From NCBI GenBank assembly GCA_028291265.1, contig JAQGIK010000021.1, positions 1 to 64,000 on the forward strand: a stretch of 64,000 nt of DNA. Reading direction: 5' to 3'. Within the stretch, counting starts at the first letter, position 1, and the number at the start of each line of letters is the position of its first letter. Positions 56,635-64,000 of the stretch are shown in pieces. This stretch comes from Caulobacter sp. (lineage in GTDB: Bacteria; Pseudomonadota; Alphaproteobacteria; Caulobacterales; Caulobacteraceae). The position numbers and the translations under genes are program-made. The notes under the pieces were generated by a model that was not told where the DNA came from, ran no database searches, and was given only the letters and a program-made list of their open reading frames with translations.

Positions 56635-56662
56635 CATCCTCACCCGTTTGCGGGGGAGGATG
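56635..56662. repeat. intergenic hairpin between the MDR operon and the XRE gene
   Basis: catcctc (56635-56641) / gaggatg (56656-56662) with inner ccc / ggg around a TTTGC loop. It could be a terminator for the XRE gene upstream on the minus strand, though no T-run follows. Confidence 0.55.
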
Positions 56663-56676
56663 ATGGAAGCGCCCCC

Positions 56677-57072
56677 CTACTCCTCGACGATGGCCCGCAT
56701 CAGGTGGACCATCTGGCGGCGCAGACCGGGCTTGTCGATGCGCACGAACAGCGAGGCGATCTCCAGGCCCTCGGGGCTCATCAGGAACTCGTTGATCGTC
56801 CGGTCGAAGCCGGTCTCGCCGAGCACCGGCTGGTTGGTCGGGTCGCTGAGGCCGTCGAAGAAGTAGGCCACCGGCGTCTGCAGGGTGGCGGCGATCTGGT
56901 AGAGCTTGGAAGCCGAGACGCGGTTGGCCCCGCGCTCGTACTTCTGCACCTGCTGGAAGGTCAGGCTGAGGCTGTCGGCCAGCTGTTCCTGGGTGACGCC
57001 CAGCGCCTTGCGGCGCTGGCGGATGCGGCGGCCGACGTGCAGGTCAACTTCGGCAGGACCATCGGGGGGCAT
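56677..57072 (-). CDS. XRE-family transcriptional regulator
   Basis: 131 residues. N-terminal Cro/C1 HTH: VGRRIRQRRKALGVTQEQLA then LTFQQVQKYERGANRVSASK. The C-terminal ~60 residues (LGETGFDRTINEFLMSPEGL) are helical. This XRE type is common in alphaproteobacteria. A 22-bp palindrome (57090-57111) lies 18 bp upstream of the start, so autoregulation is likely. Confidence 0.93.
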   Translation of the reverse strand: MPPDGPAEVDLHVGRRIRQRRKALGVTQEQLADSLSLTFQQVQKYERGANRVSASKLYQIAATLQTPVAYFFDGLSDPTNQPVLGETGFDRTINEFLMSPEGLEIASLFVRIDKPGLRRQMVHLMRAIVEE

Positions 57073-57089
57073 GGTCTCTTCTCCAACAA

Positions 57090-57111
57090 GACTGAAATCT
57101 ATGTTTCAGTC
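57090..57111. promoter_or_regulatory. XRE operator GACTGAAA-N6-TTTCAGTC
   Basis: Perfect 8+8 inverted repeat with a 6-nt centre (tctatg) in the AT-rich gap between the XRE start and the membrane-protein gene. It is also next to the stop of the gene at 57136. Confidence 0.68.
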
Positions 57112-57135
57112 GCATAATCGACGGAGGTTTCGCCT

Positions 57136-57543
57136 TTATTGCCGCCGCGCGGCGAGGTGCGTCCCCCACGCCAGTGCGATCAGCGTAGCATAGCTCCAGA
57201 CATAATAGGCGGTGATGATCGCCAGCGCGAAAAGGCGCGGGTCGAGAAGCGCGGTGAAGTGGGTCGCGGCGGTCAGCAACTGGGTGGCGCAGGCGACGAT
57301 CAGCCAGACCCGCCGCCAGCGCAGGGCCATGCCGACGAAGATGGCGAAGAGCACGACATCCAGCCAGGCGACGGCCCATTGCGGCGAGAGGATGTGGATG
57401 CGGTCCTGCAACAGGCTGCTGCCGACCCAGGCGACGGCGATGACGACGCCGGCGATTTTCTCGGGCCTGCCGCCCCTGAGGATGGCGTAGAGGCAGGCCG
57501 CGGCCATGGCGATGAAACCGACGATGGCGGGAATCGTGGGCAT
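57136..57543 (-). CDS. four-helix membrane protein, uncharacterised
   Basis: 135 residues with about four transmembrane helices: IPAIVGFIAMAAACLYAILR, KIAGVVIAVAWVGSSLL, WLDVVLFAIFVGMALRW and ALAIITAYYVWSYATLIALA. Conserved-looking Trp and Asp at the helix ends (SPQWAVAWLD). Inner membrane. No family recognised; 63 nt upstream of the XRE gene on the same strand. Confidence 0.8.
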   Translation of the reverse strand: MPTIPAIVGFIAMAAACLYAILRGGRPEKIAGVVIAVAWVGSSLLQDRIHILSPQWAVAWLDVVLFAIFVGMALRWRRVWLIVACATQLLTAATHFTALLDPRLFALAIITAYYVWSYATLIALAWGTHLAARRQ

Positions 57544-57614
57544 GGCGGGGGTCCGAAGCTATCGAATCCCCGCCAGTTTGAGGCAATCCGCCGCTTAAGC
57601 AAAATGCCCCCCTG

Positions 57615-57977
57615 TCAGACGACCCGATGCAGGCGGGCGGTGCGGCGTTCGGTGATCTCGCCGGTGGGGGCGGGAGCATTCTCCTCGGGCTTGTCGAGCC
57701 CGCCGATGGCGACCGTGCGCAGGCCGATCTGGTTCCTGACGTCGGTCAGGTGGCCGTGGGCCTCGACCAGTTCGCGGCGGCCGTTGGCCAGCATGACGAT
57801 GGAGGCGCAGGTGCGGTCCATGACCGACTGGCCGACGACGGCCGACAGGCCGGCCTCGACGCGGCCGTCGCTGAGCATGCTGGTCAGGCGGGCGGTTTCG
57901 CTGAGGGCGCGGTCGATGGCGAGTTCGGCGGCGAACAGCTGGTCGGCCACCTTGTGGGCGACAATCTTGCGTTTCAT
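57615..57977 (-). CDS. hypothetical protein, helical
   Basis: 120 residues from ATG 57977. MKRKIVAHKVADQLFAAELA then a long helical segment (ETARLTSMLSDGRVEAGLSA, MLANGRRELVEAHGHLTDVR) resembling four-helix or coiled-coil packing, and a charged C-terminal tail. No signal peptide. Unrecognised; it might be stress-induced given its small size and position near regulators (weak inference). Confidence 0.75.
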   Translation of the reverse strand: MKRKIVAHKVADQLFAAELAIDRALSETARLTSMLSDGRVEAGLSAVVGQSVMDRTCASIVMLANGRRELVEAHGHLTDVRNQIGLRTVAIGGLDKPEENAPAPTGEITERRTARLHRVV

Positions 57978-58050
57978 GGCGTGAATCTCCTCGCACGCGG
58001 GCTTGAGGGCCGGCGCGGTGTGGTCGGTTGGGTTGTCGGAAAGCTTTGGG

Positions 58051-58776
58051 TTAGCCGCGGGGCGGCACGACCCCGTCGACGATGCGCTGGACGAGCAGGG
58101 CGACCTCATGGGCCCCCATCAAAACGCCCCCCAGCAGGAAGCTGCCGACGATCGCGATGAGGGCGACCAGCGTCAGCAGGCGCAGCGGCGTCAGGTCATG
58201 GACGCCTCCTCGGATAAGGAGGAGGAGGTCTCGTCCGAGGTCAGCCAGGCTGTGGCGCTGAGGATCTGCACCAGCAGCTTGTCCGGAGCCAGCGACGGTT
58301 GCAGCCGGCGCAGGGCCGAGATGACCGTCGAGATCTGGGCCGACCGGTCCGGGCTGGCCAGCAGGCTCAGCCCCGATTCCAGCGCCGCCCAGCTGACCAG
58401 GAACACTGGGCTGGAGATCGGCTGGTCGGGCGTTGAAGCGGTCACGGAAGGCCTCTGGGTCGGTGTTGAACTGAGGCTCAACTGACCGGTCGGCGGGGAC
58501 CTTGGGTATGGGGTCTGGATCGGATGGGTATTCGATACCCAACTCAGAATGGGTCCCCTCGTGGGCGACCAGGGCCAGGGCGGCGGTACGCCGGTCGGCG
58601 GCCCCGATTCGCTCTCGGGCCCGGTCGATGTGTTTGTCGACCGTGCTCTTGGAGATGTTCAGGAGGCGGGCGATTTCCTTGGACTGGTGATGGCGCGCGA
58701 CCAGCCGCAGACACTCGCGCTCGCGCGGCGTCAGGGCCTCGAATCCCGCTTTGGCCTCTGTAGAAATCTCCCCCAT
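58051..58776 (-). CDS. LuxR-type HTH regulator with C-terminal membrane helix (frame disturbed in the middle)
   Basis: Open for 241 codons from ATG 58776. The N-terminal HTH is clear: FEALTPRERECLRLVARHHQ, SKEIARLLNISKSTVDKHID, then RARERIGAADRRTAALALVA. The C-terminus has one transmembrane helix (RLLTLVALIAIVGSFLLGGV), a layout I recall in alphaproteobacterial LuxR-TM proteins. Between about 58440 and 58205 this frame becomes Gly/Ala/Pro-rich with poor third-position G/C, while another frame reads as protein (see 58191-58445). Two compensating indels, or a nested gene, would explain this. Confidence 0.75.
   Translation of the reverse strand: MGEISTEAKAGFEALTPRERECLRLVARHHQSKEIARLLNISKSTVDKHIDRARERIGAADRRTAALALVAHEGTHSELGIEYPSDPDPIPKVPADRSVEPQFNTDPEAFRDRFNARPADLQPSVPGQLGGAGIGAEPAGQPGPVGPDLDGHLGPAPAATVAGSGQAAGADPQRHSLADLGRDLLLLIRGGVHDLTPLRLLTLVALIAIVGSFLLGGVLMGAHEVALLVQRIVDGVVPPRG
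58191..58445 (-). CDS. alternative-frame coding segment inside the LuxR-type gene
   Basis: 84 codons from GTG 58445 (a TTG at 58481 is also possible). Third positions are almost all G or C, as in real genes here. The product (PISSPVFLVSWAALESGLSL, then ISTVISALRRLQPSLAPDKL) looks like a natural helical protein. It ends ...EEASMT-stop. AGGAGG precedes that ATG by 7 nt, and inserting one base there would join it in frame to the membrane helix. Either a separate overlapping gene or the true middle of the LuxR-TM protein. Confidence 0.5.
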   Translation of the reverse strand: MTASTPDQPISSPVFLVSWAALESGLSLLASPDRSAQISTVISALRRLQPSLAPDKLLVQILSATAWLTSDETSSSLSEEASMT

Positions 58777-58873
58777 AGGTGGAGACTGGCACAAGCCGCC
58801 CGCAATGCCAGTGGAGTCAACCTGACTGTGTTGGCCCGGTTCGTTCTATGTCGGGTTTAGCGATAGCCCGCCG

Positions 58874-60085
58874 TCACAGCCCCAGCACCGCCTTGGCCAT
58901 GATGTTGCGCTGGATCTCGTTGGAGCCGCCGAAGATCGAGGTCTTGCGCATGTTGAAATAGACCGGCCCGGCCTTGAAGGCGAAGTCGGGACCGATCGGC
59001 AGGGCGTTGCCGCCCTCCTTCGGGAAGCCCCGGAAGTAGGGCGCGCCATAGTGGTCGGCGGCCTCCAGGGTCAGTTCGGTCAGGCGCTGGCCGACCTCGG
59101 TGCCCTTGACCTTGAGGAGCGAAGCTTCCGGGCCGGGGCCCTTGCCGCTGCTCTCGCCGGCAAGCGTGCGCAGCTCGGTGTATTCCAGGGCCTGAAGGTC
59201 GACTTCCAGCTCGGCGATCTTGCGGCGGAAGTCGGGGTCGTTGATCAGCGGCTTGCCGTCGTCGGCCAGCTGGCCCGCGGCGACCTCGCGCAGGCGTTCG
59301 ATGCCGCGCTTGGAGCGGGCGACGCCGGCGATGCCGGTGCGCTCATGGCCGAGCAGGTATTTGGCGACCGTCCAGCCCTTGTTCTCCTCGCCGATGCGAT
59401 TTTCCACCGGCACGATGACGTCTTCCAAGAAGGTGTCGTTGACCTCGTGCCCGCCGTCGATGGTGATGATCGGGCGGACGCTGATGCCCGGGGTCTTCAT
59501 GTCGATGAGGAGGAAGGTGATGCCCTCCTGCTTCTTGGCGGTGAAGTCGGTGCGGACCAGGAAGAAGCCCCAGTCGGCGAAATGGCCCTGGGTCGTCCAG
59601 GTCTTCTGGCCGTTGACCTTGTAATATTCCTTGCCGTCCTCGCCGGTGAAGCGCTCGGCCTTGGTCGACAGGCCCGCCAGGTCGGACCCGGCGCCGGGCT
59701 CGCTGTAGCCCTGGCACCACCAGATATCGCCCGCGAGTGTGGGTTTGAGCAGGTTCTCTTTCTGGTCGTCGGAGCCGAAGGTGTAGAGCACCGGCCCGAT
59801 CATCCCGAGGCCGAAGGACGGCCCGGTGGTGTTGGCCCGGGCCAGTTCCTCGCTGAAGATGTATTTGCGCACGGCGTCCCAGCCGGTGCCGCCGTACTGG
59901 GTCGGCCAGGAGGGGGTCAGCCAGCCCTTCTTGTGGAGGATCTTGTGCCAGGACAGGATCTCTTCCTTGTTGAGGTGCTCGCCGGTCGCCTGCTTGTCGC
60001 GGATGGCTTTGGGGAAATTGTCCTCGATCCAGCTGCGGACTTCTTTGCGGAAATCGGCGTGCTCGGGCAGGAAATCCAGGTCCAT
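58874..60085 (-). CDS. acyl-CoA dehydrogenase
   Basis: 403 residues from ATG 60085 with GGGAG 7 nt upstream. MDLDFLPEHADFRKEVRSWI, WPTQYGGTGWDAVRKYIFSE, WWCQGYSEPGAGSDLAGLST (FAD/substrate), KVNGQKTWTTQGHFADW and IFGGSNEIQRNIMAKAVLGL at the end. The FadE-like subgroup used for long, branched or steroid side-chain acyl-CoAs. Divergent from the FadB-like gene across a 95-bp gap. Confidence 0.95.
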   Translation of the reverse strand: MDLDFLPEHADFRKEVRSWIEDNFPKAIRDKQATGEHLNKEEILSWHKILHKKGWLTPSWPTQYGGTGWDAVRKYIFSEELARANTTGPSFGLGMIGPVLYTFGSDDQKENLLKPTLAGDIWWCQGYSEPGAGSDLAGLSTKAERFTGEDGKEYYKVNGQKTWTTQGHFADWGFFLVRTDFTAKKQEGITFLLIDMKTPGISVRPIITIDGGHEVNDTFLEDVIVPVENRIGEENKGWTVAKYLLGHERTGIAGVARSKRGIERLREVAAGQLADDGKPLINDPDFRRKIAELEVDLQALEYTELRTLAGESSGKGPGPEASLLKVKGTEVGQRLTELTLEAADHYGAPYFRGFPKEGGNALPIGPDFAFKAGPVYFNMRKTSIFGGSNEIQRNIMAKAVLGL

Positions 60086-60180
60086 CAACAGGCTCCCTCT
60101 AGGTCGGGCTGGACTCTGGCGGTCCGCCTCGGCAGTTTGCGCTCAAACAAGTGTTTCAACGACGATAGGGGCGCAACGCC

Positions 60181-62247
60181 ATGGCCGCAATCAATTCCGT
60201 CACCGACCTCTCCAACGAGGGCGACGTCGCCGTCGTCACCCTCAACTCACCGCCGGTGAACGCGCTGTCGTCGGGCGTCCGCGACGGCCTCTACGAAGGC
60301 TTCAAGGCCGCCATCGCCGATGAGTCGGTGAAATCCATCGTCCTGATCTGCGACGGCCGCACCTTCATCGCCGGCGCCGACATCAGCGAGTTTGGCGGGG
60401 CGGCCAAGGGCGCCAGCCTGTTCGACGTCCAGAACATCATGGAAAATTCGCCCAAGCCGGTGATCGCGGCGATCCACGGCACGGCGCTCGGCGGCGGGCT
60501 GGAAGTGGCCCTGACCGCCCACTACCGGGTGGCCGTGCCCTCGGCCAAGGTCGGCCTGCCGGAGGTGAACCTCGGCCTGCTGCCCGGGGCCGGCGGCACC
60601 CAGCGCCTGCCCCGCATCGTCGGCGCCGAGAAGGCCCTGGAGATGATGACCAGCGGCTCTCACGTGCCGGCCAAGGCGGCCAACGCCATGGGCCTGGTCG
60701 ACGAGATGGCCGAAGAGGGCAAGCTGCGCGAAGGAGCCATCGCCTTCGCGAAGAAGGTCGTCGCCGAGAACTGGCCGCTGAAGAAGGTCCGCGACCGCGA
60801 AGTGAAGGCCGACCCGCAGGTGTTCGCCGACTTCCGCAAGGCCAACGCCCGCAAGTTCCGCGGCTTCAAGGCCCCCGAGAGCAACATCCAGTGCATCGAG
60901 GCGGCGGTGAACCTGCCCTTCGAAGAGGGGCTGAAGGTCGAGCGCAAGCTGTTCATGGAGTTGATGACCGGCCCGCAGTCGGCCGCCCAGCGCTACGTCT
61001 TCTTCGCCGAGCGCGCCGCCAACAAGATCCCCGACGTCGGTGACGATGTCGAACTGCTGCCGATCAAGTCGGTCGGCGTCATCGGGGCCGGCACCATGGG
61101 CGGCGGCATCTCGATGAACTTCCTCAACGCCGGCATCCCGGTGAAGATCGTCGAGATGAAGCAGGAGGCCCTCGACCGCGGCCTCGGCGTCATCCGCAAG
61201 AACTACGAGAACACCGCCAAGAAGGGCCGCCTGACCCAGGACGACGTCGAAAAGCGCATGGCCGCCCTGACCGGCTCGCTCGACCTCTCCGATCTGGCCG
61301 ACTGCGACCTGATCATCGAGGCCGTGTTCGAGAACATGGACATCAAGAAGGACATCTTCGGCAAGCTGGACAAGATCGCCAAGCCCGGCGCCATCCTGGC
61401 CACCAACACCAGCTACCTGAACGTCGACGAGATCGCCGCCGCCACCAGCCGGCCGGAAAGCGTCATCGGCCTGCACTTCTTCTCGCCGGCCAACGTCATG
61501 CGCCTGCTGGAGATCGTGCGCGGCGACAAGACGTCGAAGCCGGTCATCGCCACCTCGATGAAGCTGGCCAAGACCATCGGCAAGGTCGGCGTGCTGGTCG
61601 GCGTCTGCCCCGGCTTCGTCGGCAACCGCATGCTGTCCAGCCGCCAGGGCCAGGCCCAGGCCGTGGTCGCCGAGGGCGCCATGCCCTGGGACGTCGACCG
61701 CGTGCTCTACGACTTCGGCTTCCCGATGGGCCCGATCGCGATGAGCGATCTCGCCGGCCTCGACATCGGCTGGGACAAGGAGAAGTCGTCGGGCTCGACC
61801 ATCCGCGAGGTGCTCTGCGAGATGGACCGCCGGGGCCAGAAGACCGGCGCCGGCTATTACGACTACGATGAGAACCGCAACGCCAAGCCGTCGCCGATCA
61901 CCGAGAAGATCATCAAGGATTTCGCCGCCAAGGCCGGGACCAACCCGCGTGACGTCGGCGACGACGAGATCCTCGAGCGGACCATCTTCACGATGATCAA
62001 CGAGGGGGCCAAGATCCTCGAAGAGGGCAAGGCCATCCGCGCCTCGGACATCGATACCGTCTGGGTCAACGGCTACGGCTGGCCCGTCTACCGCGGCGGT
62101 CCGATGCATTACGGCGACAGCGTCGGCCTCAAGACGGTGGTCGAGCGCCTGAAGCACTACCAGGACAAGCACGGCGACTTCTTCAAGCCGTCGGCCCTGC
62201 TGGAGAAACTGGCCGCCGAAGGCGGGACCTTCGCCGGCCTGAAGTAG
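60181..62247 (+). CDS. bifunctional enoyl-CoA hydratase / 3-hydroxyacyl-CoA dehydrogenase (FadB-like)
   Basis: 688 residues. N-terminal crotonase domain (GADISEFGG oxyanion hole; [19 protein letters not shown] with catalytic Glu), then the NAD-binding motif [17 protein letters not shown] (about 298) and HADH domain ([27 protein letters not shown]), plus the repeated C-terminal HADH half. Catalyses the second and third steps of beta-oxidation. The thiolase is not in the window. Confidence 0.96.
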   Translation: MAAINSVTDLSNEGDVAVVTLNSPPVNALSSGVRDGLYEGFKAAIADESVKSIVLICDGRTFIAGADISEFGGAAKGASLFDVQNIMENSPKPVIAAIHGTALGGGLEVALTAHYRVAVPSAKVGLPEVNLGLLPGAGGTQRLPRIVGAEKALEMMTSGSHVPAKAANAMGLVDEMAEEGKLREGAIAFAKKVVAENWPLKKVRDREVKADPQVFADFRKANARKFRGFKAPESNIQCIEAAVNLPFEEGLKVERKLFMELMTGPQSAAQRYVFFAERAANKIPDVGDDVELLPIKSVGVIGAGTMGGGISMNFLNAGIPVKIVEMKQEALDRGLGVIRKNYENTAKKGRLTQDDVEKRMAALTGSLDLSDLADCDLIIEAVFENMDIKKDIFGKLDKIAKPGAILATNTSYLNVDEIAAATSRPESVIGLHFFSPANVMRLLEIVRGDKTSKPVIATSMKLAKTIGKVGVLVGVCPGFVGNRMLSSRQGQAQAVVAEGAMPWDVDRVLYDFGFPMGPIAMSDLAGLDIGWDKEKSSGSTIREVLCEMDRRGQKTGAGYYDYDENRNAKPSPITEKIIKDFAAKAGTNPRDVGDDEILERTIFTMINEGAKILEEGKAIRASDIDTVWVNGYGWPVYRGGPMHYGDSVGLKTVVERLKHYQDKHGDFFKPSALLEKLAAEGGTFAGLK

Positions 62248-62259
62248 GTTTCACGGTTC

Positions 62260-62428
62260 CTTCTCCCGCTCGTCGGGAGAAGGTGGCCCCCGAAGGGGGT
62301 CGGATGAGGGCAGCGCCAGCCTTGAGGGACTAGCGCCGCCAACTCACCGGCCGCCGGTGCTGCCCTCATCCGTCTCCCCGGATCAAGTCCGGGGCGACAC
62401 CTTCTCCCGACAAGCGGGAGAAGGGGCT
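62260..62428. repeat. paired intergenic repeat, family B copy
   Basis: Left arm ccttctcccgctcgtcggg, ggtggcccccgaaggggg and gatgagggcagc; right arm ggtgctgccctcatccg to cttctcccgacaagcggg. The right arm has a 'tctccccggatcaagtccgg' variant insert. Lies between the FadB-like and acyl-CoA ligase genes. Confidence 0.88.
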
Positions 62429-62441
62429 ATGAAGTGACGCC

Positions 62442-64000
62442 ATGACCTCGATCCTCGACCAGTTCCGCGCCGCCGACTTCGGCAACCTGCCCGACATCAT
62501 GCGCGAGCACGCCGCCGCCCGGCCGGAGCACCCGGCCCTCTGGCAGGACGGCCAGTCGATAACCTGGGGCGAGCTCGACGCCCTGATGGACCGCGTCGCC
62601 GCCGGCCTGCAGCGCGACGGCGTCGCGCAGAAGCAGGCGGTGGCCATCTGCGCCACCACCTCGATCAACTATGCGGTGCTGTTCCTCGGCTGCCTGCGCG
62701 CGGGTATCGCCGCCGCGCCGCTGGCCCCCTCCTCCACCGCCGAACAGCTGGTCGGCATGATCGCCGATTCCGGCGCCACCCTCTTCTTCCTCGACAAGGG
62801 CGTCGCCGGGTTGATGAGCGGCGTCATCGACCAGGTCACGTCCCGCAAGATCGCCCTCGACGAGTCCGATGCCGGCGACAGCTTCGCCGCCTGGCTGCCC
62901 CCCGAGGGCGCCAAACCGGCCCCGGTCACCATCGGCCCCAAAGACCCCTTCAACATCATCTACAGCTCGGGCACGACCGGCATCCCCAAGGGCATCGTCC
63001 AGTCCCACGGCATGCGCTGGCGCCACCTGTCGGTTCGCCCGGACGGCGCCGGCTATGGCCCCGACGCCCGCAGCCTGATCTCGACGCCGCTCTATTCGAA
63101 CACCACCCTGGTCTGCTTCTTCCCGACCCTGTCGGGCGGCGGCACGGTCCACATGATGGGCAAGTTCGACAGCGAGAAATACCTGAAGATCGCCGCCGGC
63201 CAGCAGATCACCCACACCATGCTGGTGCCGGTCCAGTACCGCCGCCTGATGGAGTTCGCCGGCTTCGACGACCACGACCTGTCGGCCTTCCAGATGAAGT
63301 TCTGCACCAGCGCGCCGTTCTCGGCTGAGCTGAAGGCGGAAATCCTCGCCCGCTGGCCGGGCGGCCTGGTCGAATACTACGGCATGACCGAGGGCGGCGG
63401 CAGCTTCATGCTGGTGGCCCACGAGCACCCCGACAAACTGCACACCGTCGGCCAGCCGGCCCCCGGCTGCATCATCCGGCTGGTGGACGAAGAAGGGAAC
63501 GAGGTCGCCACCGGCGAGATCGGCGAGATCGTCGGCTGGTCCCCCGCCACCATGAACGGCTACCACAACCAGCCCGGCAAGACGGCCGAGGCCCAGTGGG
63601 TCCACCCCGAGACTGGCGACATCTACATCCGCACCGGCGACGTCGGCCGCCTCGACGCCGAGGGCTTCCTGCAGCTGATGGACCGCCGCAAGGACATGAT
63701 CATCTCCGGCGGCTTCAACATCTATCCCAGCGACATGGAGGCGGTGATGGTGGAACACCCCGCCGTCGTCGAGGCTGCCGTCGTCGGCGTGCCCTCGAAG
63801 GACTGGGGCGAGACGCCGGTGGCCTTCGTCGCCCTCAAGGACGGCGTGACCGCCACCCCGCAGGAGATCCGCGAGTTCACCAACGCCAAGGTCGGCAAGA
63901 CCCAGCGCATCGCCGACGTGGTGCTGGTCGACGCCCTGCCCCGCAGCCACATCGGCAAGGTGCTGAAGCGCGAATTGCGCGACGCCTACGACGGCCCGGC
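62442..64000 (+). CDS. AMP-dependent acyl-CoA synthetase/ligase (3' end cut by window)
   Basis: At least 519 residues from ATG 62442; the frame is open to base 64000. ANL motifs: A3 IIYSSGTTGIPKGIVQSH, A5 EYYGMTEGGG, A7 YIRTGDVGRLD, A8 MIISGGFNIYPSD, and catalytic Lys of A10 SHIGKVLKREL, so only a few residues are missing. It activates a carboxylic acid to acyl-CoA. With the ACAD and FadB-like genes it completes activation plus two oxidation steps. Substrate unknown. Confidence 0.95.
   Translation, partial: MTSILDQFRAADFGNLPDIMREHAAARPEHPALWQDGQSITWGELDALMDRVAAGLQRDGVAQKQAVAICATTSINYAVLFLGCLRAGIAAAPLAPSSTAEQLVGMIADSGATLFFLDKGVAGLMSGVIDQVTSRKIALDESDAGDSFAAWLPPEGAKPAPVTIGPKDPFNIIYSSGTTGIPKGIVQSHGMRWRHLSVRPDGAGYGPDARSLISTPLYSNTTLVCFFPTLSGGGTVHMMGKFDSEKYLKIAAGQQITHTMLVPVQYRRLMEFAGFDDHDLSAFQMKFCTSAPFSAELKAEILARWPGGLVEYYGMTEGGGSFMLVAHEHPDKLHTVGQPAPGCIIRLVDEEGNEVATGEIGEIVGWSPATMNGYHNQPGKTAEAQWVHPETGDIYIRTGDVGRLDAEGFLQLMDRRKDMIISGGFNIYPSDMEAVMVEHPAVVEAAVVGVPSKDWGETPVAFVALKDGVTATPQEIREFTNAKVGKTQRIADVVLVDALPRSHIGKVLKRELRDAYDGP

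Noticed and set aside
60247-62172. 641-codon minus-strand frame opposite the FadB-like gene
   Set aside because: Shadow of a full-length, motif-complete gene.

Overview
The window is 64 kb of very GC-rich bacterial chromosome. Gene families, gene order and intergenic repeats point to an alphaproteobacterium, most likely Caulobacterales (Caulobacter/Phenylobacterium-like). That placement is inference from protein resemblance and gene context; no rRNA is present. Almost every stretch is coding. I saw no IS element, prophage, integrase or CRISPR array.

Region 1 (1-14010, mostly minus strand) is the transcription/translation cluster tRNA-Trp, secE, nusG, rplK, rplA, rplJ, rplL, rpoB. It is interrupted three times: a GST between nusG and rplK; a TetR/DUF2236 pair plus a response regulator between rplA and rplJ; and about 3.5 kb between rplL and rpoB. 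The last gap holds an M61 peptidase and an AT-richer two-gene cassette, an HU/IHF-like protein overlapping a TIR/NDT-like protein, which is the best candidate for an undescribed system. rpoB carries an in-frame TAG and then runs off the window edge.

Region 2 (14.0-23.1 kb) holds argB, a HAD phosphatase, dapD, a wHTH regulator, a DnaQ-fold protein lacking its catalytic residues, dapE, an EamA protein, DUF3597, truA, fmt and a small lipoprotein. Region 3 (23.3-34.4 kb) holds msrPQ, an ArsR/SRPBCC/GST operon with a clear operator, def, rmuC, recR, ybaB, an SDR, dnaX, the SRP RNA gene with its promoter, nudC and a MAPEG protein. Region 4 (34.6-45.9 kb) holds a Baeyer-Villiger-type monooxygenase, DUF1697, a 2-oxoacid:ferredoxin oxidoreductase with a dedicated FAD/Fe-S reductase, and a cell-wall pair (DUF882 and YcbB-like L,D-transpeptidase).

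Region 5 (45.9-50.8 kb) is a nucleobase locus: upp, URC4 (DUF1688) and a URC1-like GTP cyclohydrolase II, matching the uracil-catabolic URC pathway, next to a divergent adenine/adenosine deaminase. Region 6 (50.9-64 kb) holds a glycine-zipper protein, a tightly overlapping acyl-CoA operon (two ACADs, GNAT, enoyl-CoA hydratase, MDR reductase), an XRE regulator with a palindromic operator, small membrane and hypothetical genes, a LuxR-type gene whose coding frame appears to switch twice, and a beta-oxidation set (ACAD, FadB-like fusion, acyl-CoA ligase cut by the window end). Many intergenic gaps are filled with paired inverted repeats of at least eight families.
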